From the NCBI RefSeq assembly GCF_025264625.1, contig NZ_CP093313.1, positions 1,860,001-1,924,000 on the forward strand: 64,000 bases of DNA, written 5' to 3'. The position numbers and the translations under genes are program-made. This document shows positions 27,422 through 35,210 of this stretch, piece after piece. Position 1 is the stretch's first letter, and the number at the start of each line of letters is the position of its first letter. Below the pieces are notes generated by a model, which had not been told where the DNA came from, ran no database searches, and worked only from the letters and a program-made list of their open reading frames with translations. Source of the stretch: Occallatibacter riparius (GTDB lineage: Bacteria; Acidobacteriota; Terriglobia; Terriglobales; Acidobacteriaceae).

Positions 27422-29551
27422 ATGCCGACTATGACGGTGCCGACGCAAGAACACAAGCCGGAACAGCGCGAGCATGATGGCGCAGCGCTCATCTCGAAAG
27501 GCGTGCGCGCGCGCCCTCTCTTCGATCCGGAGATCCTGAAACGCGCGATCAAGGAGTCGTTCGTAAAACTCAACCCGATGGTTGTGGCAAAGAATCCTGT
27601 GATGTTCGTGGTAGAAGTGGGTGCCGCGCTTACCACCGTTTTCGTTACCAAGGACGCATTCGCCAAGACCGCAGATACGTTCTTCGGCGTGCAGATTGCC
27701 TTGTGGCTGTGGTTCACGGTTCTCTTTGCGAACTTTGCTGAAGCCATGGCCGAGGCGCGCGGCAAAGCGCAGGCCGATGCGCTGCGCAAGACCAAGACGG
27801 ATGCCATAGCGCACAAGATTCTGCCGAACAACAAGTTCGAAAAGGTGCCGGCATCCTCATTGCGCGCGGGCGATACAGTCTATTGCGAGGCGGGGCAGAT
27901 CATCCCCGGCGATGGGGAGGTCATCGAAGGCATCGCCAGCGTGGATGAGTCGGTGATTACCGGCGAGAGCGCGCCTGTGATTCGCGAGTCTGGCGGTGAT
28001 CGCAGCGCGGTTACGGGCGGCACGAAGGTTCTGTCCGATCACATCACCATTCGCATCACGTCGAACCCCGGCGAGACGTTCCTCGATCGCATGATCGCGC
28101 TGGTAGAAGGGGCGGTGCGGCAGAAGACACCCAACGAGATCGCGCTGAACATCCTGATCGCCGGACTCACGCTGATCTTCCTTATGGCGGTGGCGACGCT
28201 TCCGCCCTTTGCGAAGTATTCGATTGCGGCGGTCGGCGGAGGGGTCGCTCCCAGCGTTGCGGTCCTCGTATCGCTCTTGGTGTGCCTGATTCCGACAACG
28301 ATTGGCGGACTTCTATCCGCGATCGGGATCGCCGGCATGGACCGCGTGATGCAGCACAATGTTCTGGCGATGAGCGGAAAGGCCGTTGAGGCCTCGGGCG
28401 ACGTGAACACGCTGCTGCTCGACAAGACAGGCACTATCACGCTGGGTAACCGGCAGGCGGTTGAGTTCATTCCGGTGGACGGGGTGAGCGCGACGGATCT
28501 TGCCGATGCGGCGCAACTCTCAAGCCTCGCGGATGAAACTCCCGAAGGCCGCTCGGTTGTGGTGCTCGCGAAAGAGAAGTATGGCCTGCGCGGGCGCGAA
28601 GTTGCGGAGCACGAGGCGCACTTCATTCCCTTCTCCGCCTACACGCGGATGAGCGGCGTGGACATTGACGGGCGGCAGCTGCGCAAGGGTGCGACAGAGG
28701 CGATCGCGCAGTTCGTAGTGAAGGCCGGCGGTGTTGTGCCGAAGTCGCTTACAGAGGCGTCGGATCACATATCGCGGCACGGCGGTACTCCGCTGGCTGT
28801 GGCCGACGGCGCGAGGGTGCTGGGCGTAATCCACCTGAAGGACATCGTGAAGGGCGGCATGAAGGAGCGGCTTGCTTCGCTGCGGACGATGGGCATTCGC
28901 TCCGTCATGATCACTGGCGACAATCCGCTGACTGCAGCTGCGATTGCACAGGAAGCCGGTGTGGATGACTTTCTGGCACAGGCGACGCCGAAGGACAAGC
29001 TCGAGTACATCCGCAAAGAGCAGGCCGAGGGAAGGCTCGTCGCTATGACGGGCGACGGCACCAACGATGCTCCTGCGCTTGCCCAGGCCGATGTGGGTGT
29101 CGCGATGAATACGGGCACCATGGCGGCGAAGGAAGCCGGCAACATGGTGGATCTCGACAGCAATCCGACGAAGCTGATTGAGATCGTTGCCATCGGCAAG
29201 CAGTTGCTGATCACGCGCGGATCATTGACGACATTCTCGATTGCGAACGATGTGGCGAAATATTTCGCGATTATCCCGGCGATGTTCGCGGCAATTTATC
29301 CCGAGCTGAACAAGCTGAACATCATGGGACTGCATTCGCCTCAGAGCGCGGTGCTCTCGGCTGTGATCTTCAACGCGGTGATCATCATCGCGCTGGTGCC
29401 GCTCGCGCTGCGAGGTGTGCGGTACAAGCCCGTAAGCGCCGGCCAGATGCTGACGCGCAATCTGCTGATCTATGGGCTGGGCGGAATCATCGCGCCGTTC
29501 CCGGGAATATGGTTGATCGACAAGCTTTTGGCCGCTCTGCATCTGGCATAG
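27422..29551 (+). CDS. kdpB: Potassium-transporting ATPase ATP-binding subunit KdpB
   Basis: 709 residues. A P1A-type ATPase: phosphorylation motif DKTGTIT with D334, actuator loop TGES (VITGESAPV), the nucleotide-binding region, and hinge [18 protein letters not shown]. The N-terminal 25 residues form an extra charged extension before the first membrane segment. It couples ATP hydrolysis to potassium uptake through KdpA. All catalytic motifs are intact. Confidence 0.97.
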   Translation: MPTMTVPTQEHKPEQREHDGAALISKGVRARPLFDPEILKRAIKESFVKLNPMVVAKNPVMFVVEVGAALTTVFVTKDAFAKTADTFFGVQIALWLWFTVLFANFAEAMAEARGKAQADALRKTKTDAIAHKILPNNKFEKVPASSLRAGDTVYCEAGQIIPGDGEVIEGIASVDESVITGESAPVIRESGGDRSAVTGGTKVLSDHITIRITSNPGETFLDRMIALVEGAVRQKTPNEIALNILIAGLTLIFLMAVATLPPFAKYSIAAVGGGVAPSVAVLVSLLVCLIPTTIGGLLSAIGIAGMDRVMQHNVLAMSGKAVEASGDVNTLLLDKTGTITLGNRQAVEFIPVDGVSATDLADAAQLSSLADETPEGRSVVVLAKEKYGLRGREVAEHEAHFIPFSAYTRMSGVDIDGRQLRKGATEAIAQFVVKAGGVVPKSLTEASDHISRHGGTPLAVADGARVLGVIHLKDIVKGGMKERLASLRTMGIRSVMITGDNPLTAAAIAQEAGVDDFLAQATPKDKLEYIRKEQAEGRLVAMTGDGTNDAPALAQADVGVAMNTGTMAAKEAGNMVDLDSNPTKLIEIVAIGKQLLITRGSLTTFSIANDVAKYFAIIPAMFAAIYPELNKLNIMGLHSPQSAVLSAVIFNAVIIIALVPLALRGVRYKPVSAGQMLTRNLLIYGLGGIIAPFPGIWLIDKLLAALHLA

Positions 29552-29575
29552 CAAGGGCATAAGAGGAGAAGAGAG

Positions 29576-30316
29576 ATGATTAAGGAACTTGGACCGGGAT
29601 TGCGCTTGATGATCGCATTGACTATCCTGACGGGCCTTATCTACCCCGTGGCAATGACCGGCGTCTCGGCAGCGATCTTCCCGAAGCAGGCGAATGGAAG
29701 CCTGGTGACGCAGAACGGCAAGGTTGTAGGGTCGAGTCTGATTGGGCAGTCGTTCACAAGAGCCGACTACTTTCATCCGCGGCCTTCGTCGGCGGGCACA
29801 GGATACGATGCCACCAACAGCCTTGGCTCGAACCTTGGCCCCACGAACGCCAAGCTGCTGTACGGGACGACGAAGATGGACGACAAAGGCAAAGAGATCG
29901 TCGACTTTGACGGCCTGCAGGATCGTATCGTTCACTATTGCCTCGACAACAACATTGCGTTTACGTCCTCGGCACCTCTCGACGGATTCAAGGACGGGCA
30001 GGGAAATCTGGATGACGTCAGGCTGATCAAGGCCTTTAACGATGCGAAGAACCCCCTGGTAATTACGCCGAAGACTCCGATTCCTTCTGACGCGGTGACT
30101 GGTTCGGCATCGGGACTTGATCCGCACATCAGTCCGGCGAACGCGGAGCTGCAACTGGGGCGAGTGGCAGCGGCGCGCGGCGTGGAGGCGGGCCAGGTTA
30201 AAGCGCTGGTCGCGGAGGCGACCGACAAACCCGCGCTTGGCTTCATCGGAGAACCTGGAGTTAACGTTCTGATGCTCAACATCGCGCTCGATCAGAAGTT
30301 TCCTGCGCACAAGTAA
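29576..30316 (+). CDS. kdpC: Potassium-transporting ATPase subunit KdpC
   Basis: 246 residues, longer than the usual 190-200. One N-terminal membrane helix (LRLMIALTILTGLIYPVAMT) and a periplasmic or cytosolic domain with the family segments GSSLIGQSFTRADYFHPRPS, SGLDPHISPANAELQLGRVA and GFIGEPGVNVLMLNIALD. The extra length is an insertion of about 50 residues (roughly 105-155, including DFDGLQDRIVHYC and APLDGFKDG) between the first two conserved blocks. A longer KdpC of this kind is probably lineage-typical rather than damaged. It is followed by the KdpD N-terminal genes 81 bp downstream. Confidence 0.95.
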   Translation: MIKELGPGLRLMIALTILTGLIYPVAMTGVSAAIFPKQANGSLVTQNGKVVGSSLIGQSFTRADYFHPRPSSAGTGYDATNSLGSNLGPTNAKLLYGTTKMDDKGKEIVDFDGLQDRIVHYCLDNNIAFTSSAPLDGFKDGQGNLDDVRLIKAFNDAKNPLVITPKTPIPSDAVTGSASGLDPHISPANAELQLGRVAAARGVEAGQVKALVAEATDKPALGFIGEPGVNVLMLNIALDQKFPAHK

Positions 30317-30397
30317 CCGCAGCGTCTCGAACCACGGGCCAGAATGCCATGCATTGAATGCTGTCAGCAACGGAAGGGCTGGATACAATACGGACAC

Positions 30398-31498
30398 ATG
30401 TTCGATGACTCACGCCGTCGTACTCCCGATGAGTTGCTGGCGGATATCGAATTGGAGGAACGCCGGAAGCAGCGCGGAAAGCTGAAGGTGTTTCTCGGAT
30501 ATGCCAGCGGCGTCGGGAAATCATTCCAGATGCTGGATGAGGGCCGTCGCCGAAGAGAGCGCGGCGAAGACGTCGTGGCATGCGCGCTACAGCCGGATTA
30601 TCCGGAGGATGTTCGCCGTATCATCGAACACCTGGAGGCCATTCCCACCATTTCCAGCTGCGGAGCGGAGGCGATCGACGTTGCCTCAGTCGTAGAACGC
30701 CAGCCTGAGGTGGTACTCATCGATGGCCTTGCGTACGACAATCCTGCCGGATGCACGAATGCGCACCGTTGGCAGGATGTAGAGGTGCTGCTTAAGACGG
30801 GCATATCGGTATTGACGACCGTCAATGTGCAGTACCTCGAGAATCTGCAGGACGAGGTTGAACGGATCACCGGGAAGCGCGCTCGATACATCATTCCCCG
30901 CGAATTCCTGAACAATCTGGCCGACGAAATCACGGTGGTTGACGCGCCTTCAGAAGAGAGTGTCCTGGGCGGAATCGAAGATACTTCAGCGCGGCTTGCC
31001 GAAAAGCACAAGCTGTCGCGGCTGCGGGAACTGGCACTGCTGGCTGCGGCTTCAGTAGTCGATCGGCAGCTCGAGAGCTATTTGCGCTCGCAGGGCACTG
31101 AGCAGACGTGGGGCGTGCAGGAGCGGATTCTGGTCTGCGTCACAGATGAGTTCGACGCGGCTGAGATGCTGGAAAGTGGCCGCCGCAACGCGGATCGATT
31201 TCAGGGCGAGTTCTTCGTATTGCATTGCCGGTACAAGCCTGTTTCGAAGGAAGGGCGTGAGCAGCTAGAGAGGAATCTACAGCAGGCGCGCCTCCTCGGA
31301 GCCGAGGTATTCACGCTGGTAGATAGTGACGTGGTGACTGCGATCCTGGACTTCGCGATGCAGCGGGGAGTGACGCAGATTTTTGTTGGCCGCAGCGATG
31401 CGCCACGAGGCTTTTGGACGCGTGTGCGCGGTAACCTGGCGGTTCGGCTGATCAGGGCCGCGGAGGGGATCGATGTCATCGTTTACCCACACAGGTGA
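30398..31498 (+). CDS. KdpD N-terminal sensor domain plus USP domain protein, divergent copy
   Basis: About 366 residues from ATG 30398 (MFDDSRRRTPDELL); an upstream ATG at 30344 is less likely. KdpD N-terminal domain (about 25-235) followed by a universal-stress-like domain (about 245-366); no kinase part. Key residues deviate from KdpD: Walker A reads GYASGVGKS (34-42) with S for T, and the Walker B/DELAHTNAPG block reads DGLAYDNPAG (109-118), replacing the acidic E with G. Much of the rest is conserved (HRWQDVEVLL, TVNVQYLENL, SRLRELALL). It probably binds ligand differently, or acts as a non-nucleotide partner to the second copy. It overlaps that copy by 26 bp. Confidence 0.85.
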   Translation: MFDDSRRRTPDELLADIELEERRKQRGKLKVFLGYASGVGKSFQMLDEGRRRRERGEDVVACALQPDYPEDVRRIIEHLEAIPTISSCGAEAIDVASVVERQPEVVLIDGLAYDNPAGCTNAHRWQDVEVLLKTGISVLTTVNVQYLENLQDEVERITGKRARYIIPREFLNNLADEITVVDAPSEESVLGGIEDTSARLAEKHKLSRLRELALLAAASVVDRQLESYLRSQGTEQTWGVQERILVCVTDEFDAAEMLESGRRNADRFQGEFFVLHCRYKPVSKEGREQLERNLQQARLLGAEVFTLVDSDVVTAILDFAMQRGVTQIFVGRSDAPRGFWTRVRGNLAVRLIRAAEGIDVIVYPHR

Positions 31499-32624
31499 TC
31501 CCAATCCTCGCGAACCGGCGCGCGCACGGCGCGGAAGGCTTCACTTGTACCTCGGCTATGCCGCAGGCGTAGGCAAGACCTACCGGATGCTTGAAGATGC
31601 GCAGGAGCTCTCCCGACAAGGGAAAGACATCGTGGTCGGTTACTTTGAGCCTCACGGACGCAAGGACACGATCGCGAGAACTGTAGGGCTGGAGATGATC
31701 CCAACGCGCTCCACGACCGTGGCCGGCGCGGTGTTTCAGGAGATGGACACCGATGCGATCCTGCAGCGCAATCCGGCCATCTGCATTGTGGATGAGCTGG
31801 CGCACACGAATGTGCCGGGATCGGCTCGCGCGAAGCGATGGGAAGACGAACAGGTGCTGCTCGATGCGGGGATCGATGTGATGTCGAACATGAATATCCA
31901 GCATCTCGAGAGCCTGAATGACCACATCTTCCGCATCACCGGCATCCGCGTGCGCGAGACCGTGCCCGACTGGTTCATCAAGAGCGCCTCTGAAGTCATC
32001 ATGGTCGATGCGACGACGAACGCGTTGATGAACCGACTGCGTCGCGGAGTGATCTATGCGCCGGAAAAGGCGCAGCGTGCGCTGGAGAACTTCTTCAAGG
32101 AATCAACGCTCTCGGCGTTGCGCGAACTTGCGCTGCGACAGGCTGCGCACGAGCTCGAGTCGCGGGAAGCGGTCGAGTCACCTGGAGCGCGCGAGCACGG
32201 TCACGTTTCCGTTACAGCACATCCGCGCCGTGATCGTATCCTGATCTTCCTTACGCCCGGACCGTCTACGGCGATGCTGATCAGACGGGGGCGCCGCATG
32301 GCTGACTACCTGGAAGCTGATTGCTTCGCTGTATGGGTTTCATCCCAACGCCGCCGCGATGACACACGCGCGCGCGAAGAGATGGAAAAGCATCTGAACT
32401 TCGCGCGCAATCTTCACATCGAGACGCGCGTGCTCGAAGGGGCCGATGCTGCCGGAAAGATCATCGACTTTACGCATCGCAACCAGATCACGCACATTCT
32501 CGCCGCCCGGCCGCCCATCCGGCCATGGGACCACTTGGCTACCGCTGATCCCGTTCTGCAGCTAGTGGAGAAGGCGCGCGATGTTCGCATCATCGTGGTC
32601 GCCGATCGACGAAAGCGCTCCTGA
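31473..32624 (+). CDS. KdpD N-terminal sensor domain plus USP domain protein, canonical copy
   Basis: 383 residues. KdpD domain (about 20-235) with intact Walker A GYAAGVGKT (28-36) and Walker B block VDELAHTNVPGS (D107, E108), then KRWEDEQVLLDAGIDV, NIQHLESLND and ALRELALRQAA; the universal-stress domain (about 250-383) ends with LVEKARDVRIIVVADRR. It lacks membrane segments and kinase, so it must work in trans with the membrane kinase at 22972-24519. In full-length KdpD this half binds ATP and, in some bacteria, c-di-AMP. It overlaps the preceding copy by 26 bp and converges on cydB. Confidence 0.9.
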   Translation: MSSFTHTGDPNPREPARARRGRLHLYLGYAAGVGKTYRMLEDAQELSRQGKDIVVGYFEPHGRKDTIARTVGLEMIPTRSTTVAGAVFQEMDTDAILQRNPAICIVDELAHTNVPGSARAKRWEDEQVLLDAGIDVMSNMNIQHLESLNDHIFRITGIRVRETVPDWFIKSASEVIMVDATTNALMNRLRRGVIYAPEKAQRALENFFKESTLSALRELALRQAAHELESREAVESPGAREHGHVSVTAHPRRDRILIFLTPGPSTAMLIRRGRRMADYLEADCFAVWVSSQRRRDDTRAREEMEKHLNFARNLHIETRVLEGADAAGKIIDFTHRNQITHILAARPPIRPWDHLATADPVLQLVEKARDVRIIVVADRRKRS

Positions 32625-32634
32625 TCGAGCCCGA

Positions 32635-32658
32635 GAGGGCGGCTTAGTGGCCGCCCTC
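32635..32658. terminator. Hairpin between the convergent kdp and cyd units
   Basis: GAGGGCGGC (32635-32643) and GCCGCCCTC (32650-32658) form a perfect 9-bp stem with loop TTAGTG; the cydB stop codon lies inside it. No T tract, but the position between converging genes suggests a bidirectional transcription end. Confidence 0.4.
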
Positions 32659-33684
32659 AGTTGCGTCGGCTTTGCCGCGGAAGCGGCTGTAGACAAAAAC
32701 CACGTAGCCCACAGCCAGTGTCATGCCGAAAATCCACCACGCCAGTCCCACAGCCAGCGTATGTGGGCCGCTGATAGCGCGATCCAGCGTGATATCGGGG
32801 CCGGAGCCAGCGGTCGCGGGCAGCAGCGTTGGATAAAGTCCCCAGCAGGCCCCCGCGAGCATGAAGAACAGGTAGACGCTTGACGAAAGGAACGCTCGCA
32901 CCGGTTGCGCTTTGCGGTTGAAGAAGAGGATTCCGACGAGCGAAGCAATCACGCCAACCGGCACAATGAACGTCACGGGGTAGCGGTAGTAGTTATCCAG
33001 CGTCTGCGGTCTCACCGCCATCGTTGCGATCAGGCTCACCACCGTCAACGCGGCCAGCACCATCCACAGCGGACGCACGATCCGCCGCGCCCGAGCTTCC
33101 AGTTCGCCTGACACCTTGATAGTCAGCCACAGCGCGCCGTGAAGCGTGAGCGCGACGAGCGCGACGAGTCCTCCGATGACCGTGTACCAGTCGAGAATGC
33201 CGGGATTCGCACCAGGCATCCAGTTGGTCCAGAGCGGGAGGAAGAAGAAGCCGTCGGCCTGCAGGGGCACGCCGCGAATGACGTTGGCCAGCGCCGCTCC
33301 ATAGAAGATGGCGAGCAGCGCGCTGGCGATGCCGAACAGGCGATCGAGCAGTGTGTGCCACACGCCGATGTCGAGGTGATTGCTGAGCTCAAGGCTGATG
33401 CCGCGGCCGATCAGCAGCCAGAGAACGATCATGAGTGGCAGATAGAAGCCGCTGAACGCCGACGCGTAGAGCAGGGGAAACGCGAAGTAGAGCGTGCCGC
33501 CGCCGGCCAGCAGCCAGACTTCGTTGCCGTCCCACACGGGGCCGATGGAGCGCAGGGAGACTTGCCGCTCGGCCTCGTTTTGCGGCAGAAAAAGATGCAG
33601 AACGCCAACGCCGAGATCGAATCCATCGAGCACAACGTATCCAACGATCATCACCGCTACCAGCCAGAACCAGATGAAACCCAT
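32644..33684 (-). CDS. cydB: Cytochrome bd ubiquinol oxidase subunit II
   Basis: 346 residues with about eight to nine membrane helices. The start (MGFIWFWLVAVMIVGYVVLDGFDLG) contains the conserved DGFDLG of CydB; WDGNEVWLLAGGGTLYFAFP and the C-terminal GLYPTLLP segment are also typical. It pairs with CydA to form the high-affinity quinol oxidase that reduces oxygen to water under low oxygen. It follows cydA by 24 bp in the same unit. No cydX-like small gene is found after it. Confidence 0.95.
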   Translation of the reverse strand: MGFIWFWLVAVMIVGYVVLDGFDLGVGVLHLFLPQNEAERQVSLRSIGPVWDGNEVWLLAGGGTLYFAFPLLYASAFSGFYLPLMIVLWLLIGRGISLELSNHLDIGVWHTLLDRLFGIASALLAIFYGAALANVIRGVPLQADGFFFLPLWTNWMPGANPGILDWYTVIGGLVALVALTLHGALWLTIKVSGELEARARRIVRPLWMVLAALTVVSLIATMAVRPQTLDNYYRYPVTFIVPVGVIASLVGILFFNRKAQPVRAFLSSSVYLFFMLAGACWGLYPTLLPATAGSGPDITLDRAISGPHTLAVGLAWWIFGMTLAVGYVVFVYSRFRGKADATEGGH

Positions 33685-33708
33685 CGTTTCTCTCCTCGCG
33701 TCGTCCGC

Positions 33709-35058
33709 TTACATTCCCGCCGTGTGGACGGGCTCGGTAGTTGTGGCTGCGCCCAGACCGTGGCTGATTTCGCGATACACCAGCACCGTGAACAGCAATC
33801 CCAGCAGCGCGTAAAGCCCCATGAATCCCAGCAGCGTGAACAGGCCATTGCCGGCCGACACCATGTGCGAGAATCCTTCGCTGGTGCGCATCAGCCCATA
33901 GATGAGCCAGGGCTGACGGCCAAGTTCCGCGGTCATCCAGCCGGCGGTGTTCGCAATATACGGCAGCGGGAAGCTGAGCAGCACGGCCCATTGCACCCAT
34001 CGAGCGCTGTAGAGTTTTCCTCTCCACAGCAGGAAGGCCGAGACGAACATCAGCAGCAGGAACCACGTCCCGAGGCCGGCCATGATGTGGTAGGCGTAAT
34101 AGAGCAACGGCTGCGCGCCGGGCCATTGATCGCGCGGAAACTGATCGAGTCCCTGCACCTCCGCGCCGGTTGTTCCATAGATGAGGAAGCTGAGCACATT
34201 GCCGATGACGATGGGGTTGTCGATGCGGCCGGTTTCCGGATTGGGCTGCCCAATCAACACGATGGGCGCGCCCTTCTCCGTGTGGAAGAGTCCCTCCATC
34301 GCTGCCATCGCGACGGGCTGGTGCTTCGCGACATACTTGCCGTGCAAATCGCCTGTCGGGAAGATGATGACGATGGAGGCAATGAGACCGGCGACCACTC
34401 CCACTTTGAGGAAGATTTTGCCGAACTCCTGGTTGCGTCCTTCGAGCAGGTAAAACGCACCCACGGCCGCCACAACGAACGAGCCCGTAACCACGGCGCC
34501 CGTCATGTTGTGCATGTATTGGAGGAGCGCCCAGGGGTTCAGCAACAGTCCCCAGAAACTCGTCACCTCATAGTGGCCATTCACAACGTTATAGGCCACG
34601 GGGTGCTGCATCCACGCATCGGTGACGATGATGAAGAAGCCGGAGATCCACGAGCCGAGCCACACCATCACCGCGGAGAACCAGTGCATGCGCTTTGAAA
34701 GCTTGCTGCCACCGTAGAGGAACAGGCCAAGAAAAGCCGACTCGAGGAAGAAGCTGAACACGCCCTCCATGGCCAATGGTTGGCCGATCACTCCCCCAGA
34801 CACGCGCGAGAACTGCGCCCAGTTGGTTCCGAACTCGAACTCCATGGGGATGCCGGTCACCACGCCGAAGACGAAGTTGATGCCGAAGATGCGTCCCCAG
34901 AAGTGCGCGGCGCGATCCCATGCAGGATTGCCCCTACGTAGCGCCACTGTTTTAAGCACCACGATCAGCAAGCCGAGGCCCATGGTGAGTTGCGGGAATA
35001 GATAGTGAAACGTAACGGTGAATGCGAAGTGCAGCCTGTGGATCAACTCAGCGGTCAT
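33709..35058 (-). CDS. cydA: Cytochrome bd ubiquinol oxidase subunit I
   Basis: 449 residues. Haem ligands visible: H18 in VTFHYLFPQLT (haem b595), the histidine of LLQYMHNMTGAVVTG (haem b558) and the methionine region YGLMRTSEG. Conserved blocks include FWGRIFGINFVFGVVTGIPMEFEFGTNW and EGVFSFFLESAFLGLF. The quinol-binding Q loop is of the short type (GLDQFPRDQWPG follows it). It is the first gene of the cydAB unit. Upstream, a CRP/FNR-like palindrome (35188-35201) is centred near -42 of a TATATA/TATAAA -10, consistent with activation by an oxygen- or redox-responsive CRP/FNR-family protein. Confidence 0.96.
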   Translation of the reverse strand: MTAELIHRLHFAFTVTFHYLFPQLTMGLGLLIVVLKTVALRRGNPAWDRAAHFWGRIFGINFVFGVVTGIPMEFEFGTNWAQFSRVSGGVIGQPLAMEGVFSFFLESAFLGLFLYGGSKLSKRMHWFSAVMVWLGSWISGFFIIVTDAWMQHPVAYNVVNGHYEVTSFWGLLLNPWALLQYMHNMTGAVVTGSFVVAAVGAFYLLEGRNQEFGKIFLKVGVVAGLIASIVIIFPTGDLHGKYVAKHQPVAMAAMEGLFHTEKGAPIVLIGQPNPETGRIDNPIVIGNVLSFLIYGTTGAEVQGLDQFPRDQWPGAQPLLYYAYHIMAGLGTWFLLLMFVSAFLLWRGKLYSARWVQWAVLLSFPLPYIANTAGWMTAELGRQPWLIYGLMRTSEGFSHMVSAGNGLFTLLGFMGLYALLGLLFTVLVYREISHGLGAATTTEPVHTAGM

Positions 35059-35158
35059 TGGCGATTCCTGTTGTTGGGTCCTGCGGCAGCAGGCCGGGAA
35101 GACAAACGCCCTCGGCCGGCTTGGGAACTCCGGACGGCGTAGGGAAACCTCGGCTACT

Positions 35159-35201
35159 TTATATATGCAGCAGGCGGTGAGCAGCGGTGATTTAAGTCAC
35201 T
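35159..35201 (-). promoter_or_regulatory. CRP/FNR-like site and -10 of the cydAB promoter
   Basis: GTGATTTAAGTCAC (35188-35201) is an imperfect palindrome closely matching the perfect site at 4006-4021. On the minus strand the AT-rich TATATATAAA (35168-35159) provides a -10; taking TATAAA (35164-35159) as the hexamer, the start falls near 35152 and the palindrome is centred near -42, the class II activator position. Confidence 0.6.
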
Positions 35202-35210
35202 CGCAAGGCT

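Noticed and set aside
29222..30397. 391-codon minus-strand frame
   Set aside because: Overlaps kdpB and kdpC in antisense; no protein-like features.
33139..34698. 519-codon plus-strand frame
   Set aside because: Antisense to cydA and cydB, which are certain.
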